Positions 47,748 to 58,579 of a DNA stretch of 64,000 nucleotides are shown here, in pieces. Each line of letters starts with the position of its first letter. The stretch's first letter is position 1. A model generated the notes under the pieces. That model saw only the letters and a program-made list of their open reading frames with translations. It did not search any database and was not told the DNA's origin. The position numbers and the translations under genes are program-made. Source of the DNA: an uncultured Bacteroidia bacterium (GTDB taxonomy: Bacteria > Bacteroidota > Bacteroidia > Bacteroidales > ML635J-15); NCBI GenBank assembly GCA_902791865.1, contig CADAXK010000003.1, positions 124,001-188,000 of the forward strand, read 5' to 3'.

Positions 47748-49844
47748 ATGAACGCTTCGCTTGTAAATACTAGAAACATCGGCATAATGGCTCACATAGA
47801 CGCAGGTAAGACTACGACTACTGAGCGCATTTTGTATTATACCGGTGTCAACTACAAGCTTGGCGAAGTCCACGAAGGCACTGCCACAATGGACTGGATG
47901 GCACAGGAGCAGGAGCGTGGTATAACCATCACTTCAGCAGCAACGACAGCATTCTGGAAAGCCAATGATAATGATTACAAGATCAATATCATTGATACTC
48001 CAGGTCATGTCGATTTCACTGTTGAGGTCGAAAGGTCACTGCGCGTGCTCGATGGTGCTGTCGCAATATTCTGTGCGGTGGGAGGTGTAGAGCCACAGAG
48101 CGAAACTGTCTGGCATCAGGCAAACAAGTACAATGTTCCGCGTCTTGCTTTCGTCAACAAGATGGACAGGACAGGAGCAGACTTCATTGGCGTTCTCCAG
48201 CAGATTGAAAAGAAACTCGGTGCTAACCCAGTTGCAATGCAGTTGCCTATAGGCGACGGCGATTCTTTCTCTGGAATCGTTGACCTGCTCGAAAACAAGG
48301 CATACGAATGGGACGAAGAATCGTTGGGTGTTAAGTTCAACGAAATAGCAATCCCAGAAGCCATGAAGTCGGAAGTGGAAGAGTACCGCGAAAAATTATT
48401 GGAAACAATCGTTGAGTTCGATGACGAACTCATGGAAAAGTTCCTTGACGACAGAAACAGCGTATCGGTTGCCGACATAAAGAAGGTACTGCGCAAGGCT
48501 GTTATCGAGGAAAAATGCGTTCCAGTATTTTGCGGTTCCGCATTCAAGAACAAAGGTATTCAATTATTGCTTGATGCAATATGCGAATATCTTCCTTCTC
48601 CACTCGATGTCAAAGCTATCAGCGGACATCATCCAAAGACCGAGGAAATCATCAGCCGCCATGCTGATGCCGAAGGTCCTCTTGCAGCAATGTGCTTCAA
48701 GATTATGGCAAGCTCATTTGTCGGAAAACTTTCATACCTTAGAATATATAGTGGTACTATAAAGACCGGCGACATGGTTTACAATGTTCGTACTGGTCGC
48801 AAGGAAAGGGTTACAAGAATATTCCAGATGCATTCCAACAAGCAGAACCAGATAGAGTCGGTTGAGGCTGGCGACATCTGTGCAGTAGTTGGACTGAAAG
48901 ATGTTTTCACTGGCGATACCCTTTGCGATGAAAGGAAGCCGATAGTCTTGGAGAGGATGAAATTCCCTGAACCTGTGATTTCGATAGCCATCGAAGCACA
49001 GTCGCAGGCTGACATAGAGAAGCTGAACATAGCACTTGAAAAGTTGTCGGAAGAAGATCCGACTTTTGCCGTTAGAATAGACGAGATGTCGGGACAGATG
49101 CTCATCAGCGGAATGGGCGAGCTTCATCTTGAAATTATCATCGACCGTCTCGTTCGCGAGTTCGGTCTGAAGATAATTCAGGGCAAGCAGCAGGTAAACT
49201 ACAAGGAAGAGTTTACTGGCAGTGTGCAGCACAACGTGGTGTTCAAGAAGCAGACAGGTGGAAAAGGAAAGTTTGCCGATATTACCGTCAACATCGGTGC
49301 GGCAGATTCGGACGAGAGCGGATTCGAGTTCGTCAACAAGCTCAAAGGCGACAAGTTGCCTGCTGAGTATGTCAAGGGCGTAGAAGCCGGATTCAAGGAG
49401 GCGATGTCGAATGGTCCGCTACTCGGTTATCCTGTCCACAACATGAAGGTCGAACTTATCGATGCTTCGTTCCACCCGGTTGACAGCGATGAGTTGTCGT
49501 TCAAGATTGCAGCAGGAGTTTGCTTCAAGGAAGCATCAAAGATGCTCAAGACCGTATTGCTCGAACCGATAATGAAGATAGAGATCCTTACACCAGACGA
49601 ATATCTTGGCGACATCAGTGCAGACCTTAACAGAAGAAGAGCTGTAATCGAAGGTATGGATACCAAGGGTATGCACAGGGTGTTGAAAGCTAAGGTTCCG
49701 CTGGCAGAACAATTCGGATACATCACGGCACTGCGTACTTTGAGCTCAGGCAGAGCAATATTCAGCATGGAGTTCTCATCATACGAGAAAGTGCCTACAG
49801 ATATACAACAGAAATTAATAGACAATAGAAAATTTATTTTTTAA
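47748..49844 (+). CDS. fusA: Elongation factor G
   Basis: GTPase that moves tRNAs and mRNA after peptide transfer. The 698-residue protein has the G motifs [12 protein letters not shown], the switch I arginine region [20 protein letters not shown] and NKMD, then domains II-V, including LSEEDPTF and GMGELHLEI in domain III and [13 protein letters not shown] in domain IV. All GTPase motifs are intact, so this is the standard factor and not the GTPase-inactive paralog described in Bacteroides. EF-Tu is not next to it, which is usual in Bacteroidota. Confidence 0.97.
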   Translation: MNASLVNTRNIGIMAHIDAGKTTTTERILYYTGVNYKLGEVHEGTATMDWMAQEQERGITITSAATTAFWKANDNDYKINIIDTPGHVDFTVEVERSLRVLDGAVAIFCAVGGVEPQSETVWHQANKYNVPRLAFVNKMDRTGADFIGVLQQIEKKLGANPVAMQLPIGDGDSFSGIVDLLENKAYEWDEESLGVKFNEIAIPEAMKSEVEEYREKLLETIVEFDDELMEKFLDDRNSVSVADIKKVLRKAVIEEKCVPVFCGSAFKNKGIQLLLDAICEYLPSPLDVKAISGHHPKTEEIISRHADAEGPLAAMCFKIMASSFVGKLSYLRIYSGTIKTGDMVYNVRTGRKERVTRIFQMHSNKQNQIESVEAGDICAVVGLKDVFTGDTLCDERKPIVLERMKFPEPVISIAIEAQSQADIEKLNIALEKLSEEDPTFAVRIDEMSGQMLISGMGELHLEIIIDRLVREFGLKIIQGKQQVNYKEEFTGSVQHNVVFKKQTGGKGKFADITVNIGAADSDESGFEFVNKLKGDKLPAEYVKGVEAGFKEAMSNGPLLGYPVHNMKVELIDASFHPVDSDELSFKIAAGVCFKEASKMLKTVLLEPIMKIEILTPDEYLGDISADLNRRRAVIEGMDTKGMHRVLKAKVPLAEQFGYITALRTLSSGRAIFSMEFSSYEKVPTDIQQKLIDNRKFIF

Positions 49845-49859
49845 TTATAGTAATTAAGT

Positions 49860-50168
49860 ATGAATCAGAAAATTAGAATTAAGCTGAAATCTTACGACCA
49901 CAACTTGGTTGACAAGTCGGCAGAAAAGATTCTGAAAACGGTAAAAACTACCGGAGCAGTTGTAAGAGGTCCTATTCCTCTGCCAACTCACAAGCGTATT
50001 TTTACTGTCAACCGTTCGACATTCGTAAACAAGAAGTCGAGAGAACAGTTCGAACTCAGTTCGTACAAGCGTTTGCTCGATATCTATAGTACGACATCGA
50101 AGACGATTGATGCGTTGATGAAATTGGAATTGCCTAGTGGCGTAGATGTGGAAATTAAAGCAAGTTAG
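49860..50168 (+). CDS. rpsJ: 30S ribosomal protein S10 (NusE)
   Basis: Head protein of the 30S subunit that also joins NusB in transcription antitermination and links to NusG. The 102-residue sequence has [37 protein letters not shown] and the conserved loop [11 protein letters not shown]. It joins the str-type genes directly to the S10-type genes without a separate promoter (15-bp gap after fusA). Confidence 0.97.
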   Translation: MNQKIRIKLKSYDHNLVDKSAEKILKTVKTTGAVVRGPIPLPTHKRIFTVNRSTFVNKKSREQFELSSYKRLLDIYSTTSKTIDALMKLELPSGVDVEIKAS

Positions 50169-50189
50169 TAATTTTAAAAAAGTATTGAA

Positions 50190-50807
50190 ATGCAAGGAAT
50201 TATTGGTAAAAAAGTAGGTATGACTTCCATTTTCAGTGTTGAGGGAAAGAACATTCCATGCACTGTTATCGAGGCAGGACCTTGCGTTGTAACCCAGTTG
50301 AAGACTGTAGAAAAGGATGGTTACGAGGCAGTTCAGTTGGCATTCGATGAAAAAAAGGAAAAACGTACGACCAAAGCAATGAAAGGTCATTTCGCAAAGG
50401 CTGGAACAACTCCCAAGAAGCACTTGGCTGAGTTCAAGAATTTCGGCAAGGAAGTGGCTTTGGGTGAAGTAGTAGATGTAAATATCTTCATCGAAGGTGA
50501 ATTTTGTGACGTTAGTGGAACTTCCAAAGGTAAGGGATTCCAGGGTGTAGTAAAGAGACACGGTTTCGGCGGTGTAAACGACAAGACACACGGTCAGCAC
50601 AACCGCTTGAGAGCTCCAGGTTCTTTGGGCGCATGTTCTACTCCTTCTAGAGTATTCAAGGGAATGCGTATGGGTGGCCGTATGGGAGGTGACTCCGTAA
50701 AGGTTACAAGTTTGAGAGTGTTGAAGGTTATTCCGGAAAGCAATCTTCTGATTGTTAAAGGTTCTGTTCCGGGTGCCAAAGGTTCATATTTAATAATTGA
50801 AAGATAA
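50190..50807 (+). CDS. rplC: 50S ribosomal protein L3
   Basis: Early-binding 23S protein whose extended loop reaches the peptidyl transferase centre. The 205-residue protein has the start [15 protein letters not shown] and the core loop [31 protein letters not shown] and GGRMGG. Its last base is the first of the rplD start (TAATGG), so the two are translationally coupled. Confidence 0.97.
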   Translation: MQGIIGKKVGMTSIFSVEGKNIPCTVIEAGPCVVTQLKTVEKDGYEAVQLAFDEKKEKRTTKAMKGHFAKAGTTPKKHLAEFKNFGKEVALGEVVDVNIFIEGEFCDVSGTSKGKGFQGVVKRHGFGGVNDKTHGQHNRLRAPGSLGACSTPSRVFKGMRMGGRMGGDSVKVTSLRVLKVIPESNLLIVKGSVPGAKGSYLIIER

Positions 50808-51433
50808 TGGAAGTAGCAGTATATAACAAATCTGGAGAAAACACCGGACGCAAAGTAGAATTGAAGGATTCCATTTTTGCAATCGAACCCAACGACCATG
50901 TCATCTACCTCGACTGCAAGCAGTACATGGCAAACAATCGTCAGGGAACACACTCATCGTTGCACAGAGGAATAGTTTCCGGTAGTACAAAGAAGTTGAA
51001 AAAGCAGAAAGGTACTGGTACCGCTCGTTTCGGTAGCATCAAGAACCCATTGTTCAGAGGCGGAGGTAGAGTATTCGGTCCGGAACCAAGAGTTTACAAC
51101 TTCAAGCTTAACAAGAAAGTTAAGAGATTGGCAAGAAAATCGGCATTGACTTACAAGATGCAGGACAACAATATCTATGTACTTGATAATCTGAATTTTG
51201 ACGAAATTAAAACCAAGAATATTGTCAGCTTGAAAAATAATTTCAAATTTGATAATAAAAAAGTTTTAATTGTTATGTCGGAATCAAATAAAAATGTATA
51301 TTTGTCCGCACGAAATTTGCAAGATGTTAATGTCGTAACTGCTAGTGAATTAACAACATACGACATTATGTGGGCTTCGGTTCTCATGGTGGAAGAGAAG
51401 TCAATTTGCGTTTTTGAGAATAGTTTATCGTAA
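50807..51433 (+). CDS. rplD: 50S ribosomal protein L4
   Basis: Exit-tunnel protein. The 208-residue sequence carries the extended loop KKQKGTGTARFGSIKNPLFR that lines the tunnel beside macrolide-binding sites. The second half (after about 51170) is much more AT-rich than its neighbours, while the frame and fold pattern continue normally. In enterobacteria L4 represses its own operon; no leader structure of that kind is seen here. Confidence 0.96.
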   Translation: MEVAVYNKSGENTGRKVELKDSIFAIEPNDHVIYLDCKQYMANNRQGTHSSLHRGIVSGSTKKLKKQKGTGTARFGSIKNPLFRGGGRVFGPEPRVYNFKLNKKVKRLARKSALTYKMQDNNIYVLDNLNFDEIKTKNIVSLKNNFKFDNKKVLIVMSESNKNVYLSARNLQDVNVVTASELTTYDIMWASVLMVEEKSICVFENSLS

Positions 51434-51445
51434 CGGGATAAGAAA

Positions 51446-51736
51446 ATGGAAGTATTATTTAGACCGATATTGACCGAAAAGATGACGAAGTTGGGTGAAA
51501 AGCTCAACCGTTATGGTTTTATCGTAGATAAGAGAGCAGACAAACTGCAGATTAAGGAAGCTGTAGAGAAAATGTATGATGTGAAGGTTGACTCCGTAAA
51601 CACCATGCGTTATTCTGGTAAGCTGAAAGTTCGCTACACAAAGAGCGGCGTACAGCGCGGCAGATCGAACTCCTACAAGAAGGCAGTTATCACGCTCGTA
51701 GAAGGAAATGTTATTGATTTTTATAGCAATATTTAG
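51446..51736 (+). CDS. rplW: 50S ribosomal protein L23
   Basis: Sits at the tunnel exit, docking trigger factor and SRP. A 96-residue protein with RPILTEKMTKLGEKLNRYGF at the start and the loop VNTMRYSGKLKVRYTKSGVQ. The internal charged loop matches the usual bacterial length. 12 bp after rplD, 18 bp before rplB. Confidence 0.96.
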   Translation: MEVLFRPILTEKMTKLGEKLNRYGFIVDKRADKLQIKEAVEKMYDVKVDSVNTMRYSGKLKVRYTKSGVQRGRSNSYKKAVITLVEGNVIDFYSNI

Positions 51737-51754
51737 TAATAAGTAAAGTAAGAG

Positions 51755-52579
51755 ATGGCTTTAAGAAAATTAAATCCGACAACACCGGGTCAAAGATTCA
51801 AGGTTATCAGCGCGTTTGACGAAATCACACGCTCAAAGCCGGAAAAATCTTTGTTGGTACCATTAAGAAAATCCGGGGGAAGAAACAATCAGGGTAAGAT
51901 GACCATGCGCTACATAGGTGGTGGTCACAAGAGACAGTACCGTTTGATTGATTTCAAGAGAGAGAGAGACGGCATGAAGGCAACGGTAAAGGCAATCGAA
52001 TACGATCCAAACCGTTCGGCCCGTATAGCCTTAGTTGCGTATGAAGATGGCGAGAAGAGATACATCATCGCTCCAAACGGACTCCAGGTTGGACAGGTTC
52101 TCGAATCGGGCAAGAATGTTGCACCAGAATTGGGCAACACTTTGTTCATGGAAGATATTCCTCTGGGAACAATCGTTCACAACATTGAGTTGAGACCGGG
52201 ACAGGGCGCAGTTATCGCCAGAAGCGCAGGCTCGTATGCCCAGTTAGTGTCAAGAGAAGGCAAGTACGCTATCGTAAGAATGCCTTCGGGTGAAGTAAGA
52301 AAGATCCTCGTTACCTGCAAGGCAACCATAGGAAGTGTTTCGAATGCAGACCACGCTCTCGAGAGCGACGGTAAGGCAGGTCGTTCACGCTGGTTCGGTC
52401 GCCGTCCGCACAACCGTGGTGTCGTAATGAACCCAGTTGATCACCCAATGGGTGGTGGTGAAGGTAGAGCTTCCGGAGGTCACCCACGTTCGAGAAAGGG
52501 ATTGCTTGCTAAGGGTTATAAGACTCGCAGCACTAAGAAGGAATCCAATAAGTATATTGTTGAAAGAAGGAAAAAGTAA
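51755..52579 (+). CDS. rplB: 50S ribosomal protein L2
   Basis: Bridges the subunits and helps form the peptidyl transferase centre. The 274-residue protein begins [15 protein letters not shown] and contains [34 protein letters not shown] and the catalytically important [20 protein letters not shown] block with its conserved histidine. Complete; rpsS starts 6 bp later. Confidence 0.98.
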   Translation: MALRKLNPTTPGQRFKVISAFDEITRSKPEKSLLVPLRKSGGRNNQGKMTMRYIGGGHKRQYRLIDFKRERDGMKATVKAIEYDPNRSARIALVAYEDGEKRYIIAPNGLQVGQVLESGKNVAPELGNTLFMEDIPLGTIVHNIELRPGQGAVIARSAGSYAQLVSREGKYAIVRMPSGEVRKILVTCKATIGSVSNADHALESDGKAGRSRWFGRRPHNRGVVMNPVDHPMGGGEGRASGGHPRSRKGLLAKGYKTRSTKKESNKYIVERRKK

Positions 52580-52585
52580 TCAGGT

Positions 52586-52855
52586 ATGAGTAGATCACTT
52601 AAAAAAGGACCGTTCATTGACTTCAACCTTGAGAAGAAAGTCACAGCAATGGAAGCTAGCGGTAAGAAGACAGCCATCAAGACATGGGCTAGAGCATCTG
52701 TTATTCCACCTGAGTTTGTAGGTCATACATTCGCTGTTCACAACGGAAACAAGTTCATCCCCGTTTATGTAACAGAAAACATGGTAGGTCACAAGCTGGG
52801 CGAATTCGCTCCAACAAGAACATTCCGTGGTCACGGTGGTAAGAAAAACAAATAA
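52586..52855 (+). CDS. rpsS: 30S ribosomal protein S19
   Basis: Head protein contacting the A-site finger and S13. An 89-residue sequence with [45 protein letters not shown] and [16 protein letters not shown], all family hallmarks. rplV starts 12 bp after it. Confidence 0.98.
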   Translation: MSRSLKKGPFIDFNLEKKVTAMEASGKKTAIKTWARASVIPPEFVGHTFAVHNGNKFIPVYVTENMVGHKLGEFAPTRTFRGHGGKKNK

Positions 52856-52867
52856 AAGTAAAAGGTT

Positions 52868-53290
52868 ATGGGCGCACGTAAAAGATTAAGAGCTAATAGC
52901 ATAAAAGAAGCAAGAAAGCAAAAGAGCTTCGCCATCCTTCGTAATTGTCCGACTTCACCTATCAAGATGAGGCTTGTGGCAGACCAGATCAGAGGAGTTG
53001 AAGTTGAAAAAGCTTTGAATATTTTGAAGTACTCCTCAAAGGTTGCATCACGCGACATCGAAAAGCTTTTGATGTCTGCAATCGCAAACTGGCAGGCTAA
53101 GAACGAAAACGCTAAGATGGAAGACGCTGGTCTCGTAGTAAAGGAGATCTATGTTGACTCCGGCAGAGTGTTGAAGAGAATCAAGCCCGCTCCACAAGGA
53201 AGAGGATATCGTATTAGAAAACGTTCTAATCACGTTACTTTAGTGGTAGGTAGCAAAGAAAAAGAATTAGTAAACGAAGAAAACGCATAA
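52868..53290 (+). CDS. rplV: 50S ribosomal protein L22
   Basis: Lines the exit tunnel next to L4 with a long beta-hairpin. The 140-residue protein is longer than the 110 of E. coli because of an N-terminal basic extension and an acidic tail after [11 protein letters not shown]. The hairpin is visible as [20 protein letters not shown]; its SGRVLKR tip shows no macrolide-resistance deletion. 4 bp before rpsC. Confidence 0.96.
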   Translation: MGARKRLRANSIKEARKQKSFAILRNCPTSPIKMRLVADQIRGVEVEKALNILKYSSKVASRDIEKLLMSAIANWQAKNENAKMEDAGLVVKEIYVDSGRVLKRIKPAPQGRGYRIRKRSNHVTLVVGSKEKELVNEENA

Positions 53291-53294
53291 TTTC

Positions 53295-54020
53295 ATGGGA
53301 CAAAAATGTAATCCAATAAGCAATAGATTAGGCATAATCAAAGGTTGGGATTCTAACTGGTACGGTGGAAAGAAGTATGCTGACAAACTTGCTGAAGACG
53401 CAGTAATTCGCAAATATTTGAATACGCGTTTAGATAAGGCATCCGTCTCGAAGATTACAATCGAAAGATCTTTGAAGATGATAACCATTACCATAAGCAC
53501 GGCTCGTCCTGGCTTCGTAATCGGTAAGGATGGCGATGAAGTTAACAAGCTTCGCGAAGAATTGAAGAAGATAACAAACAAGGACGTACAGATCAACATT
53601 TATGAGATCAAGCGTCCCGAACTTGAAGCAGAATTGGTTGCCAATACTCTCGCTCGCCAACTCGAAGGTAAGATGGCTTACAGAAGAGCTGTAAAGATGG
53701 CTATCGCATCGACAATGAGAATGGGTGCAGAAGGTATTAAGATTCAAATCTCAGGTCGTTTGAACGGTGCTGAAATGGCTCGTTCGGAAATGTACAAGGA
53801 AGGAAGAACTCCTCTCCATACCTTGAGAGCTGACATCGACTACGCTTTGGCAGAAGCTATTACCAAGACCGGTCTTCTCGGTATTAAGGTATGGATCTGC
53901 AGAGGCGAAGTTTACGGAAAGAGAGACCTCTCTCCAAATTTCGGCAAGAAAGTTCAGGCTCCAAGAGGAGGCAGCATGAATCCAAGTGGTAATAAAAGAC
54001 AAAGAAGAACAACAAAGTAA
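53295..54020 (+). CDS. rpsC: 30S ribosomal protein S3
   Basis: Forms part of the mRNA entry channel with helicase activity. The 241-residue protein has [20 protein letters not shown], a KH type 2 domain ([19 protein letters not shown]), the [20 protein letters not shown] segment with basic residues that touch mRNA, and GVKVW-like [16 protein letters not shown]. Complete. Confidence 0.97.
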   Translation: MGQKCNPISNRLGIIKGWDSNWYGGKKYADKLAEDAVIRKYLNTRLDKASVSKITIERSLKMITITISTARPGFVIGKDGDEVNKLREELKKITNKDVQINIYEIKRPELEAELVANTLARQLEGKMAYRRAVKMAIASTMRMGAEGIKIQISGRLNGAEMARSEMYKEGRTPLHTLRADIDYALAEAITKTGLLGIKVWICRGEVYGKRDLSPNFGKKVQAPRGGSMNPSGNKRQRRTTK

Positions 54021-54032
54021 AATCAGAAAGCT

Positions 54033-54458
54033 ATGTTACAACCGAAAAGAACAAAGTTTAGGAAAGAGCAAAAGGGCAAAATGAAAGGTAATGCCCAGCG
54101 CGGCAACCAGATAGCTTTCGGTTCCTTTGGAATCAAAGCTATGGAGATGTGTCTCCTTACAGGTCGCCAGATTGAGGCAGCCCGTGTAGCTGTTACAAGA
54201 AAGATGCAAAGACAAGGACAGATTTGGATCCGAATTTTCCCGGATAAGCCGATTACCAGTAAGCCAGCCGAAGTTCGTATGGGTAAAGGTAAAGGTGCTC
54301 CCGAAGGATTCGTAGCCAGAGTTACTCCTGGAAGAATTTTATTTGAAGCAGAAGGTATTCCTTTTGACCTCGCAAAAGAAGCCTTGAGATTAGCCGCTCA
54401 AAAACTTCCAATCAAAACAAAATTTGTCGTTCGTCGCGATTATGATTATAACGAATAA
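54033..54458 (+). CDS. rplP: 50S ribosomal protein L16
   Basis: Helps position A-site tRNA. A 141-residue protein with [38 protein letters not shown] and the conserved [20 protein letters not shown] block, which holds the arginine hydroxylated in some species. 12-bp gaps on both sides. Confidence 0.97.
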   Translation: MLQPKRTKFRKEQKGKMKGNAQRGNQIAFGSFGIKAMEMCLLTGRQIEAARVAVTRKMQRQGQIWIRIFPDKPITSKPAEVRMGKGKGAPEGFVARVTPGRILFEAEGIPFDLAKEALRLAAQKLPIKTKFVVRRDYDYNE

Positions 54459-54469
54459 TACTACAGACA

Positions 54470-54670
54470 ATGGAAAATAAAGAAATAGTAGGATTGACAA
54501 CAAAGGAAATCGTTGAGAAGATTGCAACGGAAAAGTTTAATCTTAACAAGATGAGACTTAACCACGCTGTTTCTCCATTGGAAAACCCTCAGCGATTGAA
54601 GGAAGTGAGAAGAACAATAGCAAGGCTTAACACAGAGCTTCGCAAAAGAGAATTAACATCAAATAAATAA
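54470..54670 (+). CDS. rpmC: 50S ribosomal protein L29
   Basis: Small two-helix protein near the tunnel exit. 66 residues with [20 protein letters not shown] and the basic end [20 protein letters not shown], which is the L29 signature. Found in its usual place between rplP and rpsQ. Confidence 0.95.
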   Translation: MENKEIVGLTTKEIVEKIATEKFNLNKMRLNHAVSPLENPQRLKEVRRTIARLNTELRKRELTSNK

Positions 54671-54678
54671 GGGCAGCC

Positions 54679-54936
54679 ATGGAAGAAAGAAACTTAAGAA
54701 AAGAACGTATAGGTGTAGTCGTTAGCAATAAGATGGAGAAATCTATCGTCGTTGCTGTAAAACGCAAAGAAAAACACCCGAAATACGGTAAGTTTGTGAA
54801 TAAGACCAAGAAGTTTGTTGCTCATGATGAAGAAAACAAATGCGACATAGGAGATACCGTTCTCATTATGGAAACTCGTCCGTTGAGCAAGAACAAAAGG
54901 TGGAGATTAGTTAATATAATTGAAAAAGTTAAATAG
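54679..54936 (+). CDS. rpsQ: 30S ribosomal protein S17
   Basis: Early-binding body protein of the 30S. An 85-residue OB-fold with [39 protein letters not shown] and [20 protein letters not shown], all diagnostic. It begins 8 bp after rpmC. Confidence 0.97.
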   Translation: MEERNLRKERIGVVVSNKMEKSIVVAVKRKEKHPKYGKFVNKTKKFVAHDEENKCDIGDTVLIMETRPLSKNKRWRLVNIIEKVK

Positions 54937-54938
54937 TC

Positions 54939-55307
54939 ATGATACAACAGGAAACCAGATTAAATGTTGCAGACAACAGCGGCGCAAAGGAAGTGTTGTG
55001 CATCCGTGTACTCGGTGGTACTGGAAAGAAGTACGCAACCATCGGCGATAAGATCGTCGTTACTGTAAAGAGCGCATTGCCAGGAGGCGACCTCAAGAAG
55101 GGTGCCGTTTCAAAGGCTGTTGTCGTTAGAGTGAAAAAGGAAATCAGACGTCCGGACGGATCTTACATCAGATTCGACGACAATGCTTGCGTTTTATTGA
55201 CAGCTGCAGGCGAACTTAAGGGAACCCGTATTTTCGGCCCGGTAGCTCGTGAGTTGCGTGAAAAGCAGTATATGAAAATTGTATCATTGGCACCAGAAGT
55301 TTTATAA
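54939..55307 (+). CDS. rplN: 50S ribosomal protein L14
   Basis: Interface protein forming bridges to 16S rRNA and binding the RsfS silencing factor. The 122-residue beta-barrel has [20 protein letters not shown], the [19 protein letters not shown] segment and [20 protein letters not shown]. Only 2 bp after rpsQ, so probably coupled. Confidence 0.98.
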   Translation: MIQQETRLNVADNSGAKEVLCIRVLGGTGKKYATIGDKIVVTVKSALPGGDLKKGAVSKAVVVRVKKEIRRPDGSYIRFDDNACVLLTAAGELKGTRIFGPVARELREKQYMKIVSLAPEVL

Positions 55308-55319
55308 ATCGAAATTATC

Positions 55320-55643
55320 ATGACTCAGAAATTGCACATAAAGAAAGGGGATACCGTCTATGTAAACGCAGGCGAATCCAAGGGTCAGCAGGGCAGAGTT
55401 CTTGAAATCTTGAAGAAGAAGAACCGCGCTATCGTTGAAGGTGTTAACTTGATATCAAAGCATCAGAAGCCAAATGCTGCTCACCCGCAAGGTGGTATTA
55501 TTAAACAGGAAGCAGGAATTCATATTTCGAACCTCATGCTTGTAGATCCTAAGACAGGAAAGCCTACAAGAATCGGCCGCAAGAAAAACGAAGAAGGCAA
55601 GTTGGTTCGTTATGCTAAAAAATCTGGAGAGGAGATTAAGTAA
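55320..55643 (+). CDS. rplX: 50S ribosomal protein L24
   Basis: Assembly-initiating 23S protein. The 107-residue sequence has a KOW motif ([20 protein letters not shown]) and [20 protein letters not shown]. Its last base overlaps the start of rplE (TAATGG). Confidence 0.97.
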   Translation: MTQKLHIKKGDTVYVNAGESKGQQGRVLEILKKKNRAIVEGVNLISKHQKPNAAHPQGGIIKQEAGIHISNLMLVDPKTGKPTRIGRKKNEEGKLVRYAKKSGEEIK

Positions 55644-56203
55644 TGGATAAATTCGTTCCGACATTAAAGAAGAAATATCAGGAAGAAATAGTTTCTGCCC
55701 TGATGCAGGAATTCGGTTACAAGACCGTAATGCAGGTTCCAAGATTGGAAAAGATTGTTATTAACGAAGGTTTGGGCCAGGCTATCTCCGACAAGAAGTT
55801 GATCGACATCGCTATCGACGAGTTGACCAACATCACAGGTCAGAAAGCAGTTCCTACAACTTCAAAGAAGGATATATCAAACTTCAAGCTGCGTAAGAAA
55901 ATGCAGATTGGTGTAAGAGTAACCTTGAGAAGAGACAGAATGTATGAATTCCTCGAGAGACTCGTAGCAATAGCATTGCCACGTATCAGAGATTTCCGTG
56001 GTGTAAACTACAAGTTCGACGGAAAAGGTAACTATACATTAGGTGTAAACGAACAGATCATTTTCCCGGAGATCGACATCGACAAGATCAACAGGATTAT
56101 GGGTATGGATATTACCTTCGTAACATCGGCTAAGACCGACGAAGAAGGTTATGCACTTCTGAAACAATTTGGAGTTCCATTTAAGAATCTTAAAAAGAAT
56201 TAA
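55643..56203 (+). CDS. rplE: 50S ribosomal protein L5
   Basis: Binds 5S rRNA and P-site tRNA. The 186-residue protein has [60 protein letters not shown] and [17 protein letters not shown]. Normal length; rpsN follows after 5 bp. Confidence 0.97.
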   Translation: MDKFVPTLKKKYQEEIVSALMQEFGYKTVMQVPRLEKIVINEGLGQAISDKKLIDIAIDELTNITGQKAVPTTSKKDISNFKLRKKMQIGVRVTLRRDRMYEFLERLVAIALPRIRDFRGVNYKFDGKGNYTLGVNEQIIFPEIDIDKINRIMGMDITFVTSAKTDEEGYALLKQFGVPFKNLKKN

Positions 56204-56208
56204 TTAGT

Positions 56209-56478
56209 ATGGCAAAAGAATCAATGAAAGCTCGCGAGGTCAAGAGACTCGCATTAGTAGAAAAATACGCTGCTAAGAGAGCACAGTACAAGGCAGAAGG
56301 TAACTTCGAGGCTTTGCATAAGCTTCCGAAGAACTCGAACAAGATCAGACTGCACAACCGTTGCAGCCAGTCGGGTCGTCCGAAAGGATACCTGCGTCAG
56401 TTCGGAATCAGCCGTATCGCTTTCCGCGAAATGGCATCTGCCGGATTAATTCCAGGTGTAAAGAAGGCTAGTTGGTAA
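56209..56478 (+). CDS. rpsN: 30S ribosomal protein S14, zinc-free type
   Basis: An 89-residue head protein. The long version without the CxxC-x12-CxxC zinc knuckle of short S14; the equivalent region reads [40 protein letters not shown] is the usual N-terminus of this type. Zinc-free S14 fits Bacteroidota. Confidence 0.97.
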   Translation: MAKESMKAREVKRLALVEKYAAKRAQYKAEGNFEALHKLPKNSNKIRLHNRCSQSGRPKGYLRQFGISRIAFREMASAGLIPGVKKASW

Positions 56479-56507
56479 TAAATTTTTTAATTAAATATTT
56501 TTGAATA

Positions 56508-56903
56508 ATGACTGATCCAATTGCAGATTATTTGACCAGAATTAGAAATGCCGTAATGGCAGGACATAAGATTGTCGAAGTTCCTGGTTCTAACCTTAAG
56601 AGGGAAATCACAAAGGTGCTTTTCGAAAAAGGTTACATTTTGAATTACAAGTTCGAGGATATCGGTTATCAGGGAAATATTAAGATCGCTCTTAAGTATC
56701 ATCCCGTAACGAAGGTATCTGCGATAAAGAAGTTAGAGAGAATTAGTAGGCCGGGTTTGAGAAAGTATGTTGATACCACCTCGATACCTAGAGTATTGAA
56801 CGGTTTGGGAATCGCTATCCTTTCGACAAACAAGGGCGTCATGACCGACAAGGAAGCTCGTCAGGAGAATGTTGGTGGTGAAGTATTGTGTTACGTTTAT
56901 TAA
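56508..56903 (+). CDS. rpsH: 30S ribosomal protein S8
   Basis: Central-domain 16S binder. The 131-residue sequence has MTDPIADYLTRIRNAVMAGH, ISRPGLRKYVDTTSIPRVLN and the C-terminal GVMTDKEARQENVGGEVLCY. In E. coli S8 represses this operon segment; a matching RNA site was not evident. Confidence 0.97.
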   Translation: MTDPIADYLTRIRNAVMAGHKIVEVPGSNLKREITKVLFEKGYILNYKFEDIGYQGNIKIALKYHPVTKVSAIKKLERISRPGLRKYVDTTSIPRVLNGLGIAILSTNKGVMTDKEARQENVGGEVLCYVY

Positions 56904-56915
56904 AAAATTAAGAAG

Positions 56916-57470
56916 ATGTCTCGAATAGGAAAATTGCCGATTTCGGTACCCGCAGGCGTTACGGTGAAAATAAGTGACGACAACGTAGTTACGGTGAAAG
57001 GTCCCTTGGGTGAATTGTCACAGAAGGTTGATCCAAACATCGAAGTTAAGTTCGAAGATGGTCATATCACTTTCGCAAGACCGAACGATGAAAAAGAAAA
57101 CAGAGCTAAGCACGGTTTGTACAGAGCTTTGGTAAACAATATGGTAAAGGGAGTTTCTGAAGGTTTCAAGACCGAGCAGGAATTTGTAGGTGTTGGCTAT
57201 AAGGCCGAAGCTCAGGGACAGATAATTGAAATGTCTCTGGGTTATTCACATGCAATCCTCTTTGAAGTTCCAAAGGAAATCAAGGTTGAATGCAAGACCG
57301 AAAAGCGTGGTAACTCTACTCTCACCATGACAAGCATCGACAAACAGTTGTTGGGACAGGTTGCAGCTAAGATTCGTTCGCTGCGTCCACCTGAGCCATA
57401 CAAGGGTAAGGGTATCAAGTTTGTTGACGAAGAGTTGCGTAGAAAAGCTGGTAAGTCAGCTAAGGTTTAA
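56916..57470 (+). CDS. rplF: 50S ribosomal protein L6
   Basis: Sits near the GTPase-associated region. Two repeated alpha/beta domains are visible in the 184-residue sequence: SRIGKLPISVPAGVTVKISD with VKGPLGELS, and later FVGVGYKAEAQGQIIEMSLG. The conserved end PEPYKGKGIKFVDEELRRKA is intact. Confidence 0.97.
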   Translation: MSRIGKLPISVPAGVTVKISDDNVVTVKGPLGELSQKVDPNIEVKFEDGHITFARPNDEKENRAKHGLYRALVNNMVKGVSEGFKTEQEFVGVGYKAEAQGQIIEMSLGYSHAILFEVPKEIKVECKTEKRGNSTLTMTSIDKQLLGQVAAKIRSLRPPEPYKGKGIKFVDEELRRKAGKSAKV

Positions 57471-57488
57471 TCTTAAAATTTTAAAGAT

Positions 57489-57845
57489 ATGGCTTTTTCG
57501 AAAATAGAAAGAAGACTCAAGATAAAACGCAGAATCCGTAGAAACATATTCGGAACTGCTGAAAAACCAAGAATGTCCGTATTCCGTAGCAACCGTCAGA
57601 TAAGCGTGCAGATAATCGACGACCTTGCTGCTAATACCCTCGTTTCTGCAACATCAAAGTGCAAGGAAATCGAAGGCGTAAAGGCTACCAAGTCGCAGAA
57701 GGCCGCAATGGTTGGCAAGAAGGTTGCCCAGCTCGCTTTGGAAAAAGGAATCAAGGAAGTGGTTTTTGATAGAAATGGTTACTTGTATCATGGCAAAGTA
57801 AAAGCTTTGGCTGACGGTGCAAGAGAAGGTGGACTTAAACTATAA
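57489..57845 (+). CDS. rplR: 50S ribosomal protein L18
   Basis: Partner of L5 in binding 5S rRNA. The 118-residue protein has the basic N-terminus [40 protein letters not shown] and the end [20 protein letters not shown]. Seven bases separate it from rpsE. Confidence 0.97.
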   Translation: MAFSKIERRLKIKRRIRRNIFGTAEKPRMSVFRSNRQISVQIIDDLAANTLVSATSKCKEIEGVKATKSQKAAMVGKKVAQLALEKGIKEVVFDRNGYLYHGKVKALADGAREGGLKL

Positions 57846-57852
57846 TAAAGAT

Positions 57853-58368
57853 ATGTTGAATAACGCTAAGAAAGTAAAGACCAGTGATCTGGAATTAAAA
57901 GATAGATTGGTTAGCATCCAGAGGGTTACCAAGGTTACCAAGGGTGGACGTACATTCAGCTTCTCGGCAATCGTTGTTGTCGGAAACGAAGACGGAATCG
58001 TAGGTTACGGTTTGGGTAAGGCCAGCGAAGTAACAACAGCTATCCAGAAGGGTGTTGAAGATGCCAAGAAGAATTTGATTAAGGTTCCTGTACACAAGGG
58101 AACAGTTCCTCACGAGCAGTCTGCTAAGTTCGGCGGTGCAAGAGTATGGATCAAACCTGCAGCATCGGGAACAGGTGTAAAGGCTGGTGGTGCTATGCGT
58201 GCCGTATTCGAAAGTGTAGGAATTACCGACGTATTGGCAAAGTCAAAGGGTTCTTCGAATCCTCACAACTTGGTAAAGGCAACCGTTGCTGCATTGCTCG
58301 AAATGCGCGATGCTAACGAAGTTGCATATCAGAGACAGGTGAACTTGGACAAAGTGTTTAACGGATAA
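57853..58368 (+). CDS. rpsE: 30S ribosomal protein S5
   Basis: Accuracy-related protein at the mRNA entry. I chose the ATG at 57853 ([20 protein letters not shown]); a farther upstream in-frame CTG or ATG-like start would lie inside rplR. The 171-residue sequence has [20 protein letters not shown], the [20 protein letters not shown] helix, and [20 protein letters not shown]. No spectinomycin-type deletion is seen in the N-terminal loop. Confidence 0.96.
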   Translation: MLNNAKKVKTSDLELKDRLVSIQRVTKVTKGGRTFSFSAIVVVGNEDGIVGYGLGKASEVTTAIQKGVEDAKKNLIKVPVHKGTVPHEQSAKFGGARVWIKPAASGTGVKAGGAMRAVFESVGITDVLAKSKGSSNPHNLVKATVAALLEMRDANEVAYQRQVNLDKVFNG

Positions 58369-58380
58369 AAATTATTTGTC

Positions 58381-58560
58381 ATGAAGATTAGAGTAACGCA
58401 AATTAAAAGTATGATTGGCAGCACCCAGCGTCAGAAGAATACTCTCGCCGCATTGGGAATTAAGAAGATGCACAATCCTGTTGAACATGAAGCCACCCCG
58501 CAGATTCTCGGTATGGTTGAAAAAGTTCGTCATTTAGTAAGTGTTGAAGAAGTTAAATAA
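58381..58560 (+). CDS. rpmD: 50S ribosomal protein L30
   Basis: A 59-residue protein encoded between rpsE and rplO. It starts MKIRVTQIKSMIGSTQRQKN and has TLAALGIKKMHNPVEHEATP, the standard L30 pattern, ending VRHLVSVEEVK. Gaps are 12 bp before and 19 bp after. Confidence 0.96.
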   Translation: MKIRVTQIKSMIGSTQRQKNTLAALGIKKMHNPVEHEATPQILGMVEKVRHLVSVEEVK

Positions 58561-58579
58561 TTTTTAAAGAAGATTTATT

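Noticed and set aside
51290..51310. TATATTTG inside rplD as an internal promoter for L23
   Set aside because: It matches the -7 pattern, but it lies in an AT-rich coding stretch with no -33 partner, so a chance match is likely.
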